This document shows, in pieces, positions 63,261 through 64,000 of a stretch of 64,000 bases of DNA. The position numbers and the translations under genes are program-made. How positions within the stretch are numbered: the stretch's first letter is position 1; each line of letters opens with the position of its first letter. The notes under the pieces were generated by a model. That model was not told the origin of the DNA and ran no database searches. It worked only from the letters and a program-made list of their open reading frames with translations. The stretch is from positions 267,002,760 through 267,066,759 of the forward strand of contig NC_073696.1 of assembly GCF_029784165.1 (NCBI RefSeq), read 5' to 3'. This stretch comes from Wyeomyia smithii (taxonomy: Eukaryota; Arthropoda; Insecta; Diptera; Culicidae).

Positions 63261-63590
63261 CAGGATGTTGTCGTCCGTGAAGAAGGTTGCTGACCGTCAT
63301 TTTACTTTTCAACAGAACGGAGCAACTGCTCATAGTTTCAAGGAAACACAGAAATGGCTTTCTGAAAATGTTTTGGAGTTTTGATAGACGGAAAGTTAGT
63401 CCTTCATTGAGCGGGATACCAAGAGAATGCCTCATACCACACCTAGGCCGCTCAGAGCTAAGGTTATGAAGGTGATGGTGATCTATGAATCGGAGCATGA
63501 TAAAATATGCATGCGGTAGTTTCCGAAAGTATCTATCAACAGTCATTAAAAAGGGAGACGATTTTGTAATGAATTTGTTTGGTCAAAATC
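63261..63590 (+). pseudogene. mariner/Tc-type transposase C-terminal relic
   Basis: The plus strand reads RHFTFQQNGATAHSFKETQK followed by WLSENVLEF and a stop. Relatives have QQDGA at this place; the Asp is one of the catalytic residues and is Asn here. Further on, in another frame, FRKYLSTVIKKGDDFVM resembles the C-terminal R-L-x-x-V-I-x-x-x-G-x-x-F of such proteins. Middle parts are scrambled. Confidence 0.6.
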
Positions 63591-64000
63591 GTTTCCCTGT
63601 GTTGCTTGGTATATTTAAAGCATATGATGGCTGCGTCAGGTTTTCTTTTGTATCTTTCGCTTTTCGCTATCAAAAAAGCTCCATCTTGCGTGAAAAGATA
63701 CAAAAAACAAGGTTTTTGTATGTAGATTGAGCGATTACTGCCAAAATAGAATTATTTACAAAATCTCCATCCGCCCCAAATAAACTTTTTCACAACATTA
63801 TTCACTTTTACAGCAGTTGTTTGCACAAATCCATAAACTCTTTCTATGGACTTAAATCCACAAATTCTGAGAAATCCTGAACAATCTCCCGCTACTGTAT
63901 TTTTCTCGGAACTGTCATTTTATTTTTTTTCGTCTCAGGGTCGCCTTCGTTATCTTCTGCACTATATACAGTAAGAAAACATGAAATACTTTAGCGCAGT
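63591..64000. other. unassigned sequence at window end
   Basis: No gene or element recognised. Confidence 0.3.

Overview
This is eukaryotic, almost certainly mosquito DNA. A culicine such as Aedes fits best, which is an inference from the transposon mix (Juan/Jockey-, LOA-, I- and RTE-like LINEs, a Penelope-like element, pogo, Tc1/mariner and hAT-type MITEs) and from very long transposon-filled introns. I see no bacterial-style operon, CRISPR array, rRNA or tRNA.

Host genes. Two host genes are visible, both on the minus strand and neither as a long ORF. (1) A class B (secretin-family) G-protein-coupled receptor is split over at least eight exons between 45088 and 16170. The exons join in phase with GT/AG sites and encode most of the hormone-binding ectodomain and all seven membrane segments. 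The introns run from 87 bp to 16.4 kb and hold most of the repeats of the window. The first exon(s), with signal peptide and first ectodomain cysteine, are not identified. (2) At 997-1718 lies a two-exon gene for a small secreted TIL-type cysteine-rich protein. A 309-bp hAT MITE with an 8-bp target duplication has broken its second exon.

Layout. 1-1.8 kb: the broken TIL gene. 1.9-8.4 kb: a mosaic of MITEs, a composite repeat, and relics of LOA, psq/pogo and RTE-like elements. 8.47-12.13 kb: a complete pogo-like transposon with a decayed transposase. 12.27-15.48 kb: a Penelope-like element with an open RT/GIY-YIG frame between 320-bp inverted arms that carry hammerhead-like motifs. 16.2-18.0 kb: receptor exons for TM3 to the C-terminus. 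19.2-24 kb: a LOA-type LINE with an intact 1232-residue ORF2. 24.4-34.1 kb: foldback, Tc1 and hAT elements, including a hAT MITE nested in a second hAT element that itself sits in a tandem repeat. 34.3-35.5 kb: exons for TM1 and TM2. 35.9-40.2 kb: a 4.2-kb polypyrimidine tract. 40.2-43.1 kb: a decayed RTE-like LINE. 44.7-45.1 kb: ectodomain exons. 45.7-50.0 kb: a Juan/Jockey-type LINE with 15-bp target duplications. 50.6-56.6 kb: LOA, mariner and I-clade remnants. 58.8-62.2 kb: a near-complete RTE-like LINE with 16-bp target duplications. 62.5-63.6 kb: two TA-flanked MITEs and a mariner-type relic.

The mobile elements do not act as one system. They record successive insertions, several of which can be ordered by nesting. 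The receptor must be spliced across all of them.
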